DNA of 12,149 bases from an uncultured Bacilli bacterium (GCA_947629075.1 CANRCI010000038.1:1-12149), one strand, 5' to 3'; numbered from the stretch's first letter, positions 1-6,869 are shown. The notes: a model not told the origin generated them from the letters alone. Translations and numbers: made by a program.

Positions 1-1274
1 CCCATGATGTTCTTTCCAAGACCGACTAGTAATTTACTATTCGCTTTATTCTCTGGAATTTTCTCCAATATTTCTCTAAACGATACGGGACTAGTCGTAT
101 CATTGGCTATTTCAATACCTACTGTTCTCTTACCAGGAATCGGTGCTTGAATACGGACATCTTTCTTAGCTAAAGCTAGCGATATCTCTTTATTAATACT
201 TACCAAACGACTAAGTTTAGTCCCAGCTTTTAATTCCATTTCATACTGCGTTACACTAGGACCAGTATTTACTTCAACTACCTTACCAGTAATTCCAAAT
301 TCTTGTAGAACTTCTTCCAAAATAGCAATATTTTTTTCTACACTAGCCTGGTTATTAGCGCTTTTTTTCTTACTCGGTGGATTCAAAAGATTTAAACTAG
401 GCAATTTATAATTGTTATTCTTTACCGGAGCGATGTCACTATCATTGTTGAAAACTACTTCATGTTCCGATTTCGGCAATTCTTCTGGTTCTTCTTTAGG
501 TTCTTCTTTTTCAATCTGATTCATCGCTGCCTCATTAAGTTCCGTAAGACTAGTTATAAGAACACGACTATCTAGATCTTCTTCTGGAGCTTCTTCAGGT
601 CCCTCAACCTCTTCTTCGATATCCTCATCTTCATCAACATTTTCTTCTTCGACATCTTCTTCCGTCTCACGATTGCGGTACTTTTCTAGGGCATTAATTC
701 CTTTATCATAACTATTCTTAATGATATCAAAAATAGAAATACCAGTGAAAAGACATACTCCTAAAATCATAAGAACAAAAGCTACTATTTTAGTTCCAGA
801 GTAATCAAATAAGAATTCGAAGGCAATTACAAGAAGGCATCCAATAATTCCTCCTCCTTTAGTCGTAAAGACTAAATTTTTCATAATCGCATCAAATATA
901 GCCATCAAATCATTTATCGATGATGAGAATATTAAACTGATATCACCATTGTTTACTTCGGCATACTTCAAATGGGAATATACTAAAATACCAACTATTA
1001 ATATGTAAAGACCGATTAATCTATTATCTAAAAAATTTGGTCGTTCTCTTTTTAAAATTAAATAAAGTCCTAATAGAAGTGTAAATATTAGGAATACTAC
1101 ATCCCAAGTTCCAACTAAAAAAACAGCAAAAGCACGGGCAAGTTTTCCTACTAACCCCAAAGGACTACCAATACCTATTCCTAAAATTGATAAGAGAATT
1201 AGAGCTAAAGCCCAAACTTCTGTGGTGTATTCAAAACTTTTCTCTTTATGTTTTCTCTTCTTCTTTTTTGCCAT
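1..1274 (-). CDS. ftsK: DNA translocase FtsK/SpoIIIE, N-terminal part (runs off left edge)
   Basis: This is the septum-anchored, ATP-driven DNA pump that clears chromosomes from the closing division site. The frame is open for 424 codons from ATG at 1274 to the window edge. Visible in order: a Lys/Arg-rich N-terminus (MAKKKKRKHKEK); hydrophobic membrane segments from about residue 21 to 185, matching the family's 4-TM membrane domain; a long Glu/Asp-rich linker; then the FtsK alpha domain, containing KDVRIQAPIPGKRTVGIEI and ending in KLLVGLGKNIMG. In the family this last motif lies shortly before Walker A, so the ATPase motor and gamma domain are outside the window. The start is supported by GGAGG about 6 bases upstream. 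The gene has its own promoter and is separated from ftsZ by that gene's terminator. Family identity is secure; choosing ftsK over spoIIIE is convention here. Confidence 0.93.
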   Translation of the reverse strand, partial: MAKKKKRKHKEKSFEYTTEVWALALILLSILGIGIGSPLGLVGKLARAFAVFLVGTWDVVFLIFTLLLGLYLILKRERPNFLDNRLIGLYILIVGILVYSHLKYAEVNNGDISLIFSSSINDLMAIFDAIMKNLVFTTKGGGIIGCLLVIAFEFLFDYSGTKIVAFVLMILGVCLFTGISIFDIIKNSYDKGINALEKYRNRETEEDVEEENVDEDEDIEEEVEGPEEAPEEDLDSRVLITSLTELNEAAMNQIEKEEPKEEPEELPKSEHEVVFNNDSDIAPVKNNNYKLPSLNLLNPPSKKKSANNQASVEKNIAILEEVLQEFGITGKVVEVNTGPSVTQYEMELKAGTKLSRLVSINKEISLALAKKDVRIQAPIPGKRTVGIEIANDTTSPVSFREILEKIPENKANSKLLVGLGKNIM

Positions 1275-1304
1275 AATTACTCCTCCAGATATTACTACAT
1301 TATA

Positions 1305-1333
1305 ATTATAACACGATTAAAAATTTTTTTGAA
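1305..1333 (-). promoter_or_regulatory. Extended -10 promoter for ftsK
   Basis: On the minus strand, TTCAAA (1328-1333) and TATAAT (1305-1310) are exactly 17 bases apart. The -10 is preceded by TG one base upstream (TGTTATAAT), an extended -10 element. It lies about 30 bases ahead of the ftsK start and downstream of the ftsZ terminator, so ftsK is probably transcribed separately. Confidence 0.62.
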
Positions 1334-1361
1334 TTGGTAAAATGATATATTGTTGAAAATT

Positions 1362-1384
1362 AAAAAAACAAAGTCAAGACTTTG
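1362..1384 (-). terminator. Rho-independent terminator after ftsZ
   Basis: On the minus strand a CAAAGTC / GACTTTG stem (1378-1384 with 1369-1375) with a very tight loop is followed by a run of seven T. It begins only a few bases after the ftsZ stop codon (1389-1391), so it ends the ftsA-ftsZ transcript. Confidence 0.8.
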
Positions 1385-1388
1385 CTTT

Positions 1389-2511
1389 TTAGAAGTTTCT
1401 ATTTCTTAAGAATGGTGGTAGAGAATAATTCTCATCATCATCGTCTTCGTCATCATCATTTTCACTTTCGATGACCTCTGGCTCGGTTGCCTCAGGTGGT
1501 GCTTTTAACTCTTCTTGTGTTCTTTTAGCTGTATTAGTTGGGTAAGCTTTTTCTTCACGTTTATTCTTATCGAAACCAGTTGCGATTACTGTAACGATTA
1601 CCTCATCAGTCAAATTCTCATTAATTACTGAACCAAAGATAATGTTAATGTCCGAATTGGCCGCTGCTCTTACTACTTCAGAAGCTTGTTCAGCCTCAAA
1701 CAACGTCAAATTCATACCACCAGTGATATTTATGATTGCATCTGTCGCTCCTGATATACTAGTTTCAAGTAATGGTGATGAAACCGCTTGTTTAGCAGCT
1801 TCAATCGCTCTATCTTCACCCATACCGATACCGATACCAATGATAGCATTACCACTGTTTTCCATAACAGCTTTGACATCGGCAAAGTCTAGGTTAACTA
1901 ACCCGACTACAGCAATCAGATCAGAAATCGATTGAACACCACGACGTAGAACATTATCTACCTCTTGGAAGGCCTCCAACATCGGTGTTGTCTTATCAAT
2001 TTTCTCTCAATCTATCATTTGGAATAATAATTAAAGTATCTACATGCTTTTTTAAATCCTCTAAAGCATTTAACGCATTTTCCATACGTTTACGTCCTTC
2101 AAACGTAAATGGTTTAGTAACAATTGCTACCGTCAAAGCTCCAAGGCTTTGAGCAATTTCAGCAACTACTGGAGCAGCACCACTTCCAGTTCCACCACCC
2201 ATACCACAAGTGATGAAAACCATATCAGCTCCAGTCAAGGCTTCTTCAATCTCTTTTTTTGACTCAATCGCAGCTTCTCTTCCAATTTCTGGTTTAGCCC
2301 CTGCTCCTAGTCCGTCAGTAAGATTAGCTCCAAGTTGGATTTTATGTTCAGCTCTAGAATTGTTTAGAACTTGCAAATCAGTATTAGCAACAATAAACTC
2401 TACACCTTTAACCCCTGTTTCAATCATACGGTTAACAGCGTTTCCACCACCGCCACCGATTCCTATTACTTTTATTTTAGCTAACTGATCCATTGCTAAT
2501 TCGTTCAACAT
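1389..2511 (-). pseudogene. ftsZ: Cell division protein FtsZ, interrupted by a frameshift near 1999-2006
   Basis: FtsZ is the tubulin-like GTPase that forms the Z ring. The 5' part (2511 to a TGA at 1996-1998) carries the N-terminal GTP-binding region: KVIGIGGGGGNAVNRMI, VANTDLQ and the tubulin signature GGGTGSG at residues 105-111. It ends NDRLREN. The 3' part continues in another frame from about 2006 with EKIDKTTPMLEAF, the T7 loop NLDFADVK, an acidic tail and the C-terminal FtsA/partner-binding peptide LPPFLRNRNF. Joined, they give about 373 residues, a normal FtsZ length. The family reads NDRLLE-x-I/V at the junction, so loss of two bases (TTGTTAGAG becoming TTGAGAG) restores NDRLLEKIDKTTP. 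Neither half shows decay, which points to a recent mutation or a sequence error. The ATG at 1982 is an internal Met, not a start. AAGGAGG precedes the true start at 2511. It lies 39 bases after ftsA. Confidence 0.9.
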
Positions 2512-2537
2512 ATACGTCCTCCTTAATCAACAAGTTA

Positions 2538-2568
2538 ATTATACTCACTTCTATTTCTTATTCATCAA
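2538..2568 (-). promoter_or_regulatory. Possible internal promoter for ftsZ
   Basis: In the ftsA-ftsZ gap the minus strand has a perfect TATAAT (2538-2543). The best upstream element, TTGATG (2563-2568), lies inside the end of ftsA with a long 19-base spacer. A secondary promoter boosting ftsZ is plausible but weakly supported, and chance is possible in such AT-rich sequence. Confidence 0.33.
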
Positions 2569-3738
2569 TTTTTCTATTTCTTCTTTTCCAAACATCGAAT
2601 AATTCTTTCTCTGTAATTCTTGTTTTTTACTATAATATTTAATTATACCAAACGCACTAGAATATTTATTATCTCTTACACCCATCGTCATATTGTTTAA
2701 ACATCTCGCATTAATTCCTAGCACATCTTCAGCGACATGACTGAATCCCGTCAATTCTGTCATACCTCCTGTAACAATTATATAACTTATTTTTCTATTT
2801 GTTAAGTTATTTATAGCTTTTTTTGAAAGTTTTAAAAGTTCGATAACTCTCGATTCGACCACCTCTGATAATTCGTATTGGTTAATAGATACAGTCCCGC
2901 CATCACTTGTAGTTATATCAATAACGTGATTGATATCAGCTAATCTTCTACTACAAACAGCAAAGTTTTCTTTTAAATCACGGGCTTTGTCCAAATCGAC
3001 TCCATAGATGTAGTTTATATCTTTATCGATGTTATAACTTCCCAACTTAATAATTCTATTCTTTATCAAAATACCTTTATTAAAAATAGAGACATTAATT
3101 TTATCTTTACCGATATTTATAACGGCTCCTAATTTCTTGTTTAAGTCTTTGTTTTCTCGTTCTTCGTAATCACCAATGCTTCCAAAGACGATATCAACTA
3201 CTTCAATATTACACTCTTCAAATATGCTTAAGAACGGATAGATATACTTTTTAGGAGCATATCCTATAACTGCTTTAACCCCTAAAATATTACCAACTTC
3301 ATCTTTAGGATCTTTGATATTTTCTTTATCGTCGACATTAAAAAGAATGGGAATTACTATAACTAATTCATTATCCACAGGAATTTGATTACTTACCGCA
3401 TATTCTAAAACTCTAGATATATCTCGCGGTTTTACCTTTTTCTCATTTCCCGTCTCAGAAATGTTAGCTTCTCCGGAAACAACTTTCAACTTGCACTCAT
3501 TAGATGGAACAGTAACTACTGCTTTATCTATTCTTATGCCGATTTGTTCTTCTATTTTAGAAAGTGCCTCTTCTAAACTCTCTTTAAGAGAAGCACTATC
3601 GACAATTAGACCTTTTTTAACGCCTTGCGTCTTGGTACTACAGGATGCTAAAACGAAAAAATCATCACCGACACGTTCAGAAACGACTATCTTTATACTA
3701 TCACTACCAATGTCTATACCAGTATAAATATTCCTCAT
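2551..3738 (-). CDS. ftsA: Cell division protein FtsA
   Basis: FtsA is the actin-like protein that tethers FtsZ to the membrane and recruits later division proteins. At 395 residues it is close to normal FtsA length. Visible: the actin-fold phosphate-1 motif near residues 7-18 (GIDIGSDSIKIVV); the SHS2-type insertion following VTVPSN; the helix with GSYNIDKDI; and the adenosine motif IIVTGGMTELTGF at about 320-332. The C-terminal 14 residues (MFGKEEIEKLMNKK) could be the membrane-targeting helix, though they are only mildly amphipathic. Odd point: the phosphate-2 region, normally D-x-GGG-T/Q, reads INIGKDKIN at about 207-215, without the usual Asp and glycine run. AAAGGAG lies 9-10 bases before ATG 3738, with a good promoter ahead. 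It is first in the ftsA-ftsZ transcript, and ftsZ follows 39 bases later. Confidence 0.92.
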   Translation of the reverse strand: MRNIYTGIDIGSDSIKIVVSERVGDDFFVLASCSTKTQGVKKGLIVDSASLKESLEEALSKIEEQIGIRIDKAVVTVPSNECKLKVVSGEANISETGNEKKVKPRDISRVLEYAVSNQIPVDNELVIVIPILFNVDDKENIKDPKDEVGNILGVKAVIGYAPKKYIYPFLSIFEECNIEVVDIVFGSIGDYEERENKDLNKKLGAVINIGKDKINVSIFNKGILIKNRIIKLGSYNIDKDINYIYGVDLDKARDLKENFAVCSRRLADINHVIDITTSDGGTVSINQYELSEVVESRVIELLKLSKKAINNLTNRKISYIIVTGGMTELTGFSHVAEDVLGINARCLNNMTMGVRDNKYSSAFGIIKYYSKKQELQRKNYSMFGKEEIEKLMNKK

Positions 3739-3769
3739 CTAACAATTGCTCCTTTATTTTCTTAAACTC

Positions 3770-3798
3770 ATTATACTATTAATTCAAGTTAGTTGCAA
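3770..3798 (-). promoter_or_regulatory. Sigma-A-type promoter for ftsA-ftsZ
   Basis: On the minus strand TTGCAA (3793-3798) and TATAAT (3770-3775) are separated by exactly 17 bases, about 30 bases upstream of the ftsA start. It sits immediately downstream of the bacteriocin-locus terminator, so the two transcription units are cleanly separated. Confidence 0.8.
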
Positions 3799-3800
3799 TT

Positions 3801-3829
3801 AAAAAAGATAAAGTATGATACTTTATCTT
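3801..3829 (-). terminator. Rho-independent terminator of the bacteriocin operon
   Basis: On the minus strand an 11-bp stem (AAGATAAAGTA with TACTTTATCTT, 3805-3815 and 3819-3829) with a 3-base loop is followed by six T. It starts at the stop codon of the last small ORF and is the strongest hairpin in the window. It isolates the bacteriocin transcript from the ftsA promoter just beyond. Confidence 0.88.
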
Positions 3830-3977
3830 AAATATTTCTAATAAAAGTTCCAACTAAGTTACCAAAATTAAAAATGATGAGAATGGATATTCTTACTAAT
3901 TCACTAAATATCGGCAAAAGCAATAAAAAAGCAATAAATCTCACTATTTTATTCTTAAGAAGTTTGACACATATCAC
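3828..3977 (-). CDS. Very small hydrophobic membrane protein, candidate bacteriocin immunity protein
   Basis: This short frame encodes 49 residues from GTG at 3977, or 38 from GTG at 3944, and stops at 3828-3830. The N-terminus is basic (MICVKLLKNKIVRF). Two hydrophobic stretches follow (FIAFLLLLPIF and ISILIIFNF), with a short polar end (GTFIRNI). Bacteriocin immunity proteins are often small, basic membrane proteins encoded just after the precursor genes, which is this gene's position: it is last in the operon, directly before the terminator. There is no good ribosome binding site for either start. The longer form overlaps the preceding precursor by 23 bases, so translational coupling would be needed. 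A third secreted peptide is unlikely because no double-glycine leader is present. Its reality as a gene is uncertain. Confidence 0.45.
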   Translation of the reverse strand: MICVKLLKNKIVRFIAFLLLLPIFSELVRISILIIFNFGNLVGTFIRNI

Positions 3978-4128
3978 CTTCTTTGGTTCTCACAATCGAT
4001 GATCCCAATGCTCTTCCTAATTCAAATATAGCTTTAATTCCTCCGACTAATGAATTGATGAGGCTACTGGTAATATTAAAACCACCTCTTATATTTTCCT
4101 GTTCTTCTTCACTATCTATTCTTTTCAT
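3955..4128 (-). CDS. Double-glycine-leader bacteriocin precursor, second peptide
   Basis: This 57-residue precursor begins at ATG 4128 with GAGGTG at a good distance. The 16-residue leader, MKRIDSEEEQENIRGG, has Glu at -8, Ile at -4 and Gly-Gly at -2/-1, the pattern read by C39 peptidase exporters. The predicted 41-residue core starts FNITSSLINSLVGG and contains a GxxxG motif (GRALG, core residues 22-26). It ends in a basic-acidic tail, RTKEGDMCQTS, with one Cys at core position 38. An amphipathic or membrane-spanning stretch followed by a polar tail, encoded next to a second GG-leader gene, is the layout of two-peptide class IIb bacteriocins. It starts 8 bases after the stop of the first precursor. 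I do not recognise a named bacteriocin in it. The leader is well supported; antimicrobial activity is inferred. Confidence 0.82.
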   Translation of the reverse strand: MKRIDSEEEQENIRGGFNITSSLINSLVGGIKAIFELGRALGSSIVRTKEGDMCQTS

Positions 4129-4136
4129 CTTCACCT

Positions 4137-4280
4137 CTAATCATTACAAGGTAGTGGTCTACAGATGCCATCCCAAACACCAACTAGAAATGTTGCGGTT
4201 GCAATGGCAGCTAATACAATCCAAGCAGTTGCACTTCCACCAACTATTTGTAACGATTCTTCTCTACTAAGTTTTTTCAC
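4137..4280 (-). CDS. Double-glycine-leader bacteriocin precursor, first peptide (GTG start)
   Basis: This 47-residue precursor starts with GTG at 4280, preceded at ideal distance by AGGAGG. The ATG two bases upstream of the GTG is followed at once by TGA, so GTG is the start. The 15-residue leader, MKKLSREESLQIVGG, matches the classic bacteriocin leader: Leu -12, Ser -11, Glu -8, Ile -4, Gly-Gly -2/-1. The 32-residue core is Ala/Thr/Ile-rich and hydrophobic (from SATAWIVLAA), contains a GxxxG (GVWDG, core 19-23), and ends ICRPLPCND. The two Cys, four residues apart (core 25 and 30), could form a small disulfide loop. No lanthionine- or radical-SAM-type modifying enzyme is nearby, so an unmodified peptide is likelier. 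Its ribosome binding site lies inside the end of the accessory gene, suggesting coupled translation. It does not match a bacteriocin I can name. Confidence 0.87.
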   Translation of the reverse strand: MKKLSREESLQIVGGSATAWIVLAAIATATFLVGVWDGICRPLPCND

Positions 4281-4281
4281 A

Positions 4282-4701
4282 TTATCCTCCTAAAATTTCT
4301 TTAATGATATCAAATATTCTTTTTTTATTCTTTACTATTTTTATATCGATCAAGTTGTTTTTTATCTCACCACATTTACACTCGAGTAAGACCTCTCGAT
4401 AATACACTCCATTACTACCAACATTCTCTTCACTTAATTTCTTCACTTTAAAAGGTACTTCTCTATTAGAACAAATCAATTTATTTTTATTTTCAAAAAT
4501 TTCTAAATCACTTAATGATACTAGTAAAGAAACATTAAATTTATCTATAACTACCCCTTTGGTCTCATAATAGTTATAGAGATAAAATCTATCATTAATG
4601 AAAATAGCAGTAAATATTATAAAAACGACTAAAACCAAAGTTTTTAAAAGATAATTATTTTTAGAGTTTTCATAACTATTCATATAATCTTTAATATTCA
4701 T
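4282..4701 (-). CDS. Small membrane-anchored accessory protein of the bacteriocin exporter (inferred)
   Basis: I chose ATG 4701 (139 residues) over ATG 4737 because AAGGGA lies about 7 bases ahead of 4701 and the overlap with the exporter gene falls to 11 bases, typical of coupled genes. A short cytoplasmic N-terminus is followed by one membrane segment (about 19-36, LKTLVLVVFIIFTAIF). The rest is an outside domain rich in beta-like stretches (YYETKGVVIDKFNVSLLVSL), with Cys 77, 108 and 110, the last two as CKC. C39 exporters usually work with a HlyD-like accessory protein of 400-500 residues. This protein sits in the same place but is far smaller and lacks a long coiled coil, so a minimal adaptor, an immunity protein or a thiol/disulfide-linked helper are all possible. 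The family is not recognised; involvement in the system is inferred from position. Confidence 0.8.
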   Translation of the reverse strand: MNIKDYMNSYENSKNNYLLKTLVLVVFIIFTAIFINDRFYLYNYYETKGVVIDKFNVSLLVSLSDLEIFENKNKLICSNREVPFKVKKLSEENVGSNGVYYREVLLECKCGEIKNNLIDIKIVKNKKRIFDIIKEILGG

Positions 4702-6766
4702 AAATCTTTCCCTTATCAATTCGATATTTTTTATCAAATAAATCTTCGTTATTAAAACGATGAGAAATAATAATAAATATCTTATCTTTATATGTCTTAA
4801 AAACTCGCTTTAATATCTTTCTTTCTAACTCGACATCCATCTGACTCAAACTTTCATCAAAAATGTAAACACTTGCTTTCTTAAGTAGACTTCTAGCTAA
4901 AATGATACGTTGTCGTTCACCTCCAGAAAAGTTAAAACCATTTTCTAAAATTCTGACATCGTAATCATTGCCAACTTTTAAAAGGCTTTCTAAATTGGCA
5001 ATCTTCGCAACATCTAAAAATTCTTCATAACTAACCAAGCGATCTAAAACGACATTGTTATATAACGAATCACTAAAAAGCAATTCATTTTGAGATACAT
5101 AACAAATATTTTCTCTAATACTTAGATTGTCCCAATCTCTAATGTCACGTCCATTTAATAAAATCATATTTCTATCGACATCTAAGTATTTTAAAAGAAT
5201 CTTAGCTAATGTACTTTTACCACTACCACTCTCTCCAGTAATTAATATCTTTTCACTTGCTTCAATACTTAGAGTTATATCTTTTAAAACGTTATTACTG
5301 TTTTGATAAGAATAACTTAATTTTTTGAAAGATATTTTATTAATTTCAGAAGTGATATACTTTTCAGTAGGTTTTAACTCTTCTTTTTTTATACTGTATA
5401 AATCATTTATTCGTTTAACATTTATCTTGATATTTTTATAATTTAATATAAATGATAAAACATTTTTAATCGGATCTAAATAATAATACAGTAAACTGTT
5501 AAAAGTTATAAATTCTGAAAGAGACAAACTATCTTTTAAGACTAAATTACTACCGATAAAGAGAATAAAGATAATTCCCATGTCCTCAATCAGATTTTTA
5601 AAGAAATTAATTGTATTTAATATCTTCTGTATATAATAACTGTTCTTGATGTATTTATCATATATAAGTTTAAATCTGTTTATCAATTTATCCTCAATCA
5701 TCAAGCCTTTATTGGTCTCTACACTATTTATATACTCGTACATTTTAGAGTTAACCAAAGATATATCATCTTTGTTTTTAGCTAAATAATAGTTAATAAC
5801 TGGAGTAAACAGATAGATCAATAAAAAATACAATACCATTATGATGAATGTTATCAGTAGTAAATGTTTACTCAATTTAAACAGAAAGAAAAAAGAAAAA
5901 AGAATGAGTATTACATCAGTTACAACTAATATTAAATTACTCAAAACTTCTTTTATTTCTCCTATTTCCTGAACTCTGGTTATCACCTCTCCGGTTGTCC
6001 TGTTTTTATAATATTGATAAGGAAGTAATAAAATATGAGAAAAGAAATTAGTAATCAAAGTATTATCGATGTGATGGTTTAAATAATTAATCATTGTATT
6101 TCGGTATATATCGACGATATCTTTAGTTATCATCAAGAAAGTTATTACGATTATAATTAAGTTAAGATTCGATTTTGATTGATAAGAAATAACATTATCT
6201 ATTATAATTTGAAAGCGGTATGATATAAAAATGTTAATAAATGTATATATGATAGAATTTATTAGTATTGTGATTAAAACTTTTTTGTGCTTTATGAATA
6301 ATTCTATTAATTGATTAAATATTACATTTTCGTTTGTCAATTTGGGAATTTTTATTTCTGGATGCATAACTATGTAATTATCAGTTGTCATTTCTAAAAA
6401 TTCACCATAAGTAATAACTTTTCTTCCTCTAGCGGGGTCAGCAATTAATAAAGTATTGTTCTTTTTATTTATTTTATGTATAACGATGAAATGTTTACAC
6501 CCATTTATGATTACATGAGAAATGCAAGGAAACATATCCTTAGTCATATCTAATATATTACCTTTTAAAACTTCTGCTTTAAAACCAATTTCTTTTAGAG
6601 CTTCTACCATTAAGTATGCATTTGTTCCATCCCGAGTTGTCTTGGTTAATTCTCTTACGTACTCTAGTGACATGTCTCCACCATAACTTTGCACAATAGT
6701 AAGTATCGAACAAGCTCCACAATCAGAAGGACCTTCTTGCATAACGCAATGATAATCTCTAATCAT
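4691..6766 (-). CDS. Peptidase-domain ABC exporter (C39 peptidase, bacteriocin processing and secretion)
   Basis: This 691-residue exporter cuts double-glycine leaders and pumps the mature peptide across the membrane. Domains in order: an N-terminal C39 cysteine peptidase (about 1-137) with Gln10, catalytic Cys16 in QEGPSDCGACS, His92 in KHFIVIH and Asp110 in IADPARG; a six-helix transmembrane domain (about 155-445); and a complete ATPase with Walker A GESGSGKST (511-519), Q-loop VSQ (557-559), signature FSGGERQR (613-620), Walker B VYIFDES (633-639) and H-loop His669. All catalytic residues are present, so it should be active. Length is typical of the family (about 700). AGGAGG lies 10 bases before ATG 6766. 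It heads the operon, with its two likely substrates encoded about 400 bases downstream. C39 exporters of this kind also serve some lantibiotics, but no lanthionine synthetase is present. Confidence 0.96.
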   Translation of the reverse strand: MIRDYHCVMQEGPSDCGACSILTIVQSYGGDMSLEYVRELTKTTRDGTNAYLMVEALKEIGFKAEVLKGNILDMTKDMFPCISHVIINGCKHFIVIHKINKKNNTLLIADPARGRKVITYGEFLEMTTDNYIVMHPEIKIPKLTNENVIFNQLIELFIKHKKVLITILINSIIYTFINIFISYRFQIIIDNVISYQSKSNLNLIIIVITFLMITKDIVDIYRNTMINYLNHHIDNTLITNFFSHILLLPYQYYKNRTTGEVITRVQEIGEIKEVLSNLILVVTDVILILFSFFFLFKLSKHLLLITFIIMVLYFLLIYLFTPVINYYLAKNKDDISLVNSKMYEYINSVETNKGLMIEDKLINRFKLIYDKYIKNSYYIQKILNTINFFKNLIEDMGIIFILFIGSNLVLKDSLSLSEFITFNSLLYYYLDPIKNVLSFILNYKNIKINVKRINDLYSIKKEELKPTEKYITSEINKISFKKLSYSYQNSNNVLKDITLSIEASEKILITGESGSGKSTLAKILLKYLDVDRNMILLNGRDIRDWDNLSIRENICYVSQNELLFSDSLYNNVVLDRLVSYEEFLDVAKIANLESLLKVGNDYDVRILENGFNFSGGERQRIILARSLLKKASVYIFDESLSQMDVELERKILKRVFKTYKDKIFIIISHRFNNEDLFDKKYRIDKGKIYEY

Positions 6767-6831
6767 GTCTTTATTACCTCCTCGACATTATTATTAGATA
6801 TCGATGAGGTGATTTACTCAAAAACTGTTAC

Positions 6832-6861
6832 TTTTTATTTTAACTAATATTTCTTTGTCAA
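6832..6861 (-). promoter_or_regulatory. Candidate promoter of the bacteriocin operon
   Basis: The minus strand has a perfect -35, TTGACA (6856-6861), with TAAAAA (6832-6837) 18 bases further on. This would give an untranslated leader of about 60 bases before the exporter gene. It overlaps the upstream part of the divergent promoter on the plus strand, so the two directions may compete. The -10 is only a partial match. Confidence 0.42.
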
Positions 6862-6869
6862 AAAAATTC

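Noticed and set aside
1389..1982. A separate 197-residue gene starting at ATG 1982
   Set aside because: This Met is the internal Met of the conserved FtsZ stretch TTPMLEAF and has no ribosome binding site; it is the distal half of the frameshifted ftsZ.
1996..2012. Programmed frameshift in ftsZ
   Set aside because: No recognisable slippery codon or stimulatory structure is apparent, and a simple two-base loss restores the family sequence exactly. It is kept only as a remote option in the ftsZ finding.
1642..2488. Plus-strand ORFs at 1642-1935 and 2210-2488
   Set aside because: They lie opposite the conserved ftsZ sequence, lack ribosome binding sites and encode nothing recognisable; they are shadows of ftsZ.
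3461..3727. Plus-strand ORF opposite the start of ftsA
   Set aside because: A shadow of the FtsA frame with no start signals or recognisable features.
4691..4737. Longer start (ATG 4737) for the accessory protein
   Set aside because: It would overlap the exporter gene by 47 bases, and the ribosome binding site AAGGGA is placed for ATG 4701 instead.
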